A model generated the notes under the pieces. That model did no database searches. It was given only the letters and a program-made list of their open reading frames with translations, and had not been told where the DNA came from. From Planctomicrobium sp. (lineage in GTDB: Bacteria > Planctomycetota > Planctomycetia > Planctomycetales > Planctomycetaceae): a DNA stretch of 8,028 nt. How positions within the stretch are numbered: the stretch's first letter is position 1; each line of letters begins with the position of its first letter. Positions 6,195 through 8,028 of this stretch are shown here, in pieces. The stretch is from assembly GCA_029259835.1 (NCBI GenBank), contig JAJDEL010000179.1:1-8028 (forward strand), read 5' to 3'. Both the position numbers and the translations under genes were made by a program.

Positions 6195-7602
6195 AGTGTG
6201 AAGCGTGAACGGTGCCATCCGCGTGAACGTGAACGTCGGCACGCATCCCACTGGCAGCTTGGGCCTTAAGAACGCGATTGAGTGATGCTGCCGCGTTTTG
6301 AGCGAGATACACACCGGGTGTCACACTTCCATCATTGGCCAGCACGATGTTCAATCGGTCCTCATGGAGCACATGCACTGCTATGCGATTGAAGAGATCG
6401 CCATTCTGCTGAAATACATACGCTTCCGGTCCTTCGCGAACAACAGACGCAGCAGGCAGCACCAACACGTCTTTGAGTTCCTCAACAGGGACGTGCAAAC
6501 GGACACGTTGACCGGGCCGGAATCTCCACACCACGAAAGTCTCACCACTTTTCGTGTAAGAACGCGACTGATTCATCAGCGGTATGAAAAAGTCGAAGGT
6601 CCGGCTTTTGGTATCGATGACGTTAGAGAGGTGTCGAATTTCAAAAGTTTGGTCCAATACAGGCCAGTGTGCCGGATCGTCTTCAGCGAATTCAACGATG
6701 ATCCCCCAGCTGTTTTGTGCCGCCTTCTCAAGAAAAGGTGTCTCTCGCTTGAATGCGTGCCCTTCGATGTAAAGCGAACTGTGATTTGCCAAAGTCGAGA
6801 GCAATTGTCCTGCCTGCACCTGCTGACCAAGCTCCGCATTCAACTCTTGAACTTCGTACGCGAATCCAGTCTGCTGACTATCCTGCATGCGAAACGAGGT
6901 CTGTTGAATGGTCGTCTCGTTGCTACGTTTTTTCGCGAGAGGTGGTGCTACGATCTCAACCGTTGAGACGAACTGACCTTTGGCAATGCCTTCGATCTGG
7001 TCTGGATTCAATCCTCGTGTGAGTAGGTCCTGTCGGTGACCCTGAATGATGGCAGCTTGTCGGCTGACCTGATTCTCCAAATCAATGATCTTGGTTTTGG
7101 CAATTCCGCCTTTCTCTGCAAGAGGAAGAAGCCGTTTCAGTTCCGCTTCGATGAACTCTGTCTCTCTCGCCGAACTAAAGAAGTCCTTCTGCGTTTTCTG
7201 TAGGTACTCGCTGAACAATCGAAGAGTAAACAGCCGGTCACCAACCTTGACGGTATCGCCGGGAAAGGCGTGTACCTGCGTGACAACACCAACCGCTGGT
7301 GAAGTGACACCACGATCAGAATAGCCGGGTCGATCAACAACCGCACCGGGAACTTGAATCTTTCGCCAATACGTTTGTAACTTCGCGGGCTTTGCAACCA
7401 GATGGAGGTTCTTGCGAGCCTGTCGAGTGAGTTTGAGCACCTTTGGCTCCGTAACGGGTGCGGCTGCTTCCTCAGTATCGGACTGAATCGTCGTTTGCGA
7501 GAACATGGGCATCCAGGTTCCGCGAGTGAAAAATGCAGCAGCACCGAGGATTGACACAATGGTTACTCCGGTGAGCAAGCGTACTATTTTTGAAGTTTGC
7601 AT
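6193..7602 (-). CDS. Periplasmic adaptor subunit of the metal RND efflux system (CusB/CzcB type)
   Basis: The 469-residue membrane-fusion protein would bridge the pump and an outer-membrane channel. A hydrophobic N-terminal segment (about residues 7-26) serves as signal or membrane anchor, with no lipobox. Two lipoyl half-motifs are visible: VTSPAVGVVTQVHAFPGDTV (99-118) continuing to VGDRLFTL, and VQELNAELGQQVQAGQLLST (251-270). Between them lie a helical hairpin (about 132-200) and a less regular stretch (220-245). A beta-barrel domain (about 276-375, with TKSRTFDFFIPLMN and PGQRVRLHVPVEE) precedes the membrane-proximal domain (VLVLPAASVVREGPEAYVF, 379-397, and beyond). The C-terminus DVHVHADGTVHASH (456-469) carries four histidines in twelve residues, a likely metal-binding tail. 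The gene stops ten bases before the pump's ATG. Its own Shine-Dalgarno is poor (GGGGT, about eight bases before the ATG at 7602). CusB versus CzcB cannot be told apart with confidence. Confidence 0.94.
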   Translation of the reverse strand: MQTSKIVRLLTGVTIVSILGAAAFFTRGTWMPMFSQTTIQSDTEEAAAPVTEPKVLKLTRQARKNLHLVAKPAKLQTYWRKIQVPGAVVDRPGYSDRGVTSPAVGVVTQVHAFPGDTVKVGDRLFTLRLFSEYLQKTQKDFFSSARETEFIEAELKRLLPLAEKGGIAKTKIIDLENQVSRQAAIIQGHRQDLLTRGLNPDQIEGIAKGQFVSTVEIVAPPLAKKRSNETTIQQTSFRMQDSQQTGFAYEVQELNAELGQQVQAGQLLSTLANHSSLYIEGHAFKRETPFLEKAAQNSWGIIVEFAEDDPAHWPVLDQTFEIRHLSNVIDTKSRTFDFFIPLMNQSRSYTKSGETFVVWRFRPGQRVRLHVPVEELKDVLVLPAASVVREGPEAYVFQQNGDLFNRIAVHVLHEDRLNIVLANDGSVTPGVYLAQNAAASLNRVLKAQAASGMRADVHVHADGTVHASH

Positions 7603-7816
7603 AAGGATACCCCGGTTTCTTCACGACCAAATTGTGGTCATCCCGAACGGAAAGCTCTGTTGCAGTAAATTCTGAATTAAGAGGCTTCACCATCTCAACG
7701 AAGTACGCAGTGTTTCGAGAACGTCGCGACGGAGGAGTAGTGAAACACACTGAAAGAGAAGGCAACCAATGTCATTACGGTCGAGATGAACCGCGATCAT
7801 CAGCTACCGATGGCGT
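7603..7816 (-). promoter_or_regulatory. Leader and probable control region of the efflux operon
   Basis: These 214 bases lie before the adaptor ATG and hold no credible gene. On the minus strand TTGAGA (7698-7693) and CAGAAT (7674-7669) form a possible sigma-70 promoter with an 18-base spacer. Upstream of it lies a nested inverted repeat (7708-7752). Downstream, in the expected untranslated leader, is the palindrome GACCA-AATTG-TGGTC (7625-7639). The arrangement is what a metal-responsive operon could use, but no known operator consensus (CueR, CusR, CzcR or ArsR/SmtB type) was recognised. Confidence 0.35.
7708..7752. repeat. Nested inverted repeats upstream of the adaptor promoter candidate
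   Basis: The outer arms are CAGTGTTTC (7708-7716) and GAAACACACTG (7742-7752), complementary over nine bases with a two-base bulge. Between them is a perfect ten-base palindrome CGTCGCGACG (7722-7731). It lies ten bases upstream of the proposed -35 box, a usual place for an activator or dual-function operator. Confidence 0.45.
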
Positions 7817-8028
7817 TTAGCAGCGAATCGAGAGTGTCTGCAAATAGAGCGGACACTTGAGGTCGTTCAGCGGAGGTGGCAAGTTACCTTCAAAACCAAG
7901 ACGCGAACTCACGATGGCGACCGACTCATCGTAAATTAAGCAAGCAACGGATAACTCAGTATTGGAGAGTTTTACCGTATTCACATCATTAACTAGTGTC
8001 GTCTCTGAGACATAGAAAGCGTCTGAGT
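7817..8028 (-). CDS. Unrecognised C-terminal coding fragment running off the right edge (uncertain)
   Basis: On the minus strand one frame is open from the window edge for 69 codons and ends at TAA 7819-7817. It reads SDAFYVSETTLVNDVNTVKL at its start, then ELSVACLIYDESVAIVSSRL in the middle and ends LPPPLNDLKCPLYLQTLSIRC. The alternating hydrophobic pattern and mixed composition look protein-like, but I recognise no family, and it does not resemble the end of an outer-membrane efflux channel. A run of this length can occur by chance in a non-coding region. If real, the gene lies 214 bases upstream of the adaptor on the same strand and could belong to the operon or be an independent neighbour. 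Confidence 0.4.
   Translation of the reverse strand, partial: SDAFYVSETTLVNDVNTVKLSNTELSVACLIYDESVAIVSSRLGFEGNLPPPLNDLKCPLYLQTLSIRC
7833..7857. repeat. Nine-base hairpin near the end of the right-edge frame
   Basis: AGTGTCTGC (7833-7841) and GCGGACACT (7849-7857) pair over nine positions with one G-T pair and a seven-base loop. It falls within the last 14 codons of the frame at 7817-8028. No T run follows on either strand. It may be a weak transcription-end structure for the gene outside the window. Confidence 0.4.

Noticed and set aside
6183..6314. Longer start for the pump at 6314
   Set aside because: The extension would overlap the adaptor's coding end. ATG 6182 has a good Shine-Dalgarno and begins at the usual first residues of the family.
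6298..6966. Plus-strand open frame of 222 codons antisense to the adaptor gene
   Set aside because: Antisense to recognised adaptor domains, with no product features.
7632..7820. Plus-strand frame of 62 codons in the adaptor leader
   Set aside because: No ribosome binding site and highly charged low-complexity translation; it runs across the candidate control region.
1..8028. CRISPR arrays, tRNA, rRNA or a complete insertion sequence
   Set aside because: No regularly spaced identical repeats, no tRNA-like cloverleaf sequence and no transposase with terminal repeats were seen on either strand.

Overview
The window looks like a chromosomal piece of a planctomycete. Three things suggest this. 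The protein ending at the left edge has the closing sequence of a large planctomycetal family of secreted glycosyl-hydrolase-like proteins. The heavy-metal RND pump carries a long extra segment that I associate with planctomycete and related homologues. The His-rich lipoprotein and DUF3147 membrane protein next to the pump fit the same background. The assignment comes from pattern recognition, not from a database search.

Layout, left to right. Positions 1-423 (+) are the 3' end of the glycosyl-hydrolase-like gene. Positions 424-731 hold no convincing gene. Positions 732-1352 (+) encode a complete small serine recombinase of the resolvase/invertase type, visibly more AT-rich than the first gene. 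Positions 1353-1652 lie between convergent genes and hold three degenerate copies of a short motif. From there all genes are on the minus strand: a predicted DUF3147 membrane protein (1653-1988), a histidine-rich lipoprotein (2098-2619), a CusA/CzcA-type pump of 1150 residues (2730-6182) and its periplasmic adaptor (6193-7602). A 214-base leader with nested inverted repeats precedes the adaptor. At the right edge an unrecognised minus-strand frame (7817-8028) stays open to the window end.

The minus-strand genes read as one metal-efflux locus, transcribed adaptor, pump, lipoprotein, DUF3147. The adaptor and pump would form the inner-membrane and periplasmic parts of a tripartite metal exporter; the pump's ribosome binding site overlaps the adaptor's stop codon. 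The lipoprotein, with a histidine cluster after its lipobox, could bind metal in the periplasm. The adaptor also ends in a histidine-rich tail. No outer-membrane channel gene (CusC/CzcC type) is visible. The metal is not decided: of the three E. coli CusA copper-binding methionines, only the one equivalent to M672 appears to be kept.

The most unusual point is an insertion of about 90 residues in the first periplasmic subdomain of the pump. Its first half can be aligned by eye with the globular domain of the lipoprotein two genes along, which suggests a shared sensory or metal-binding module. This is a hypothesis based on weak similarity.
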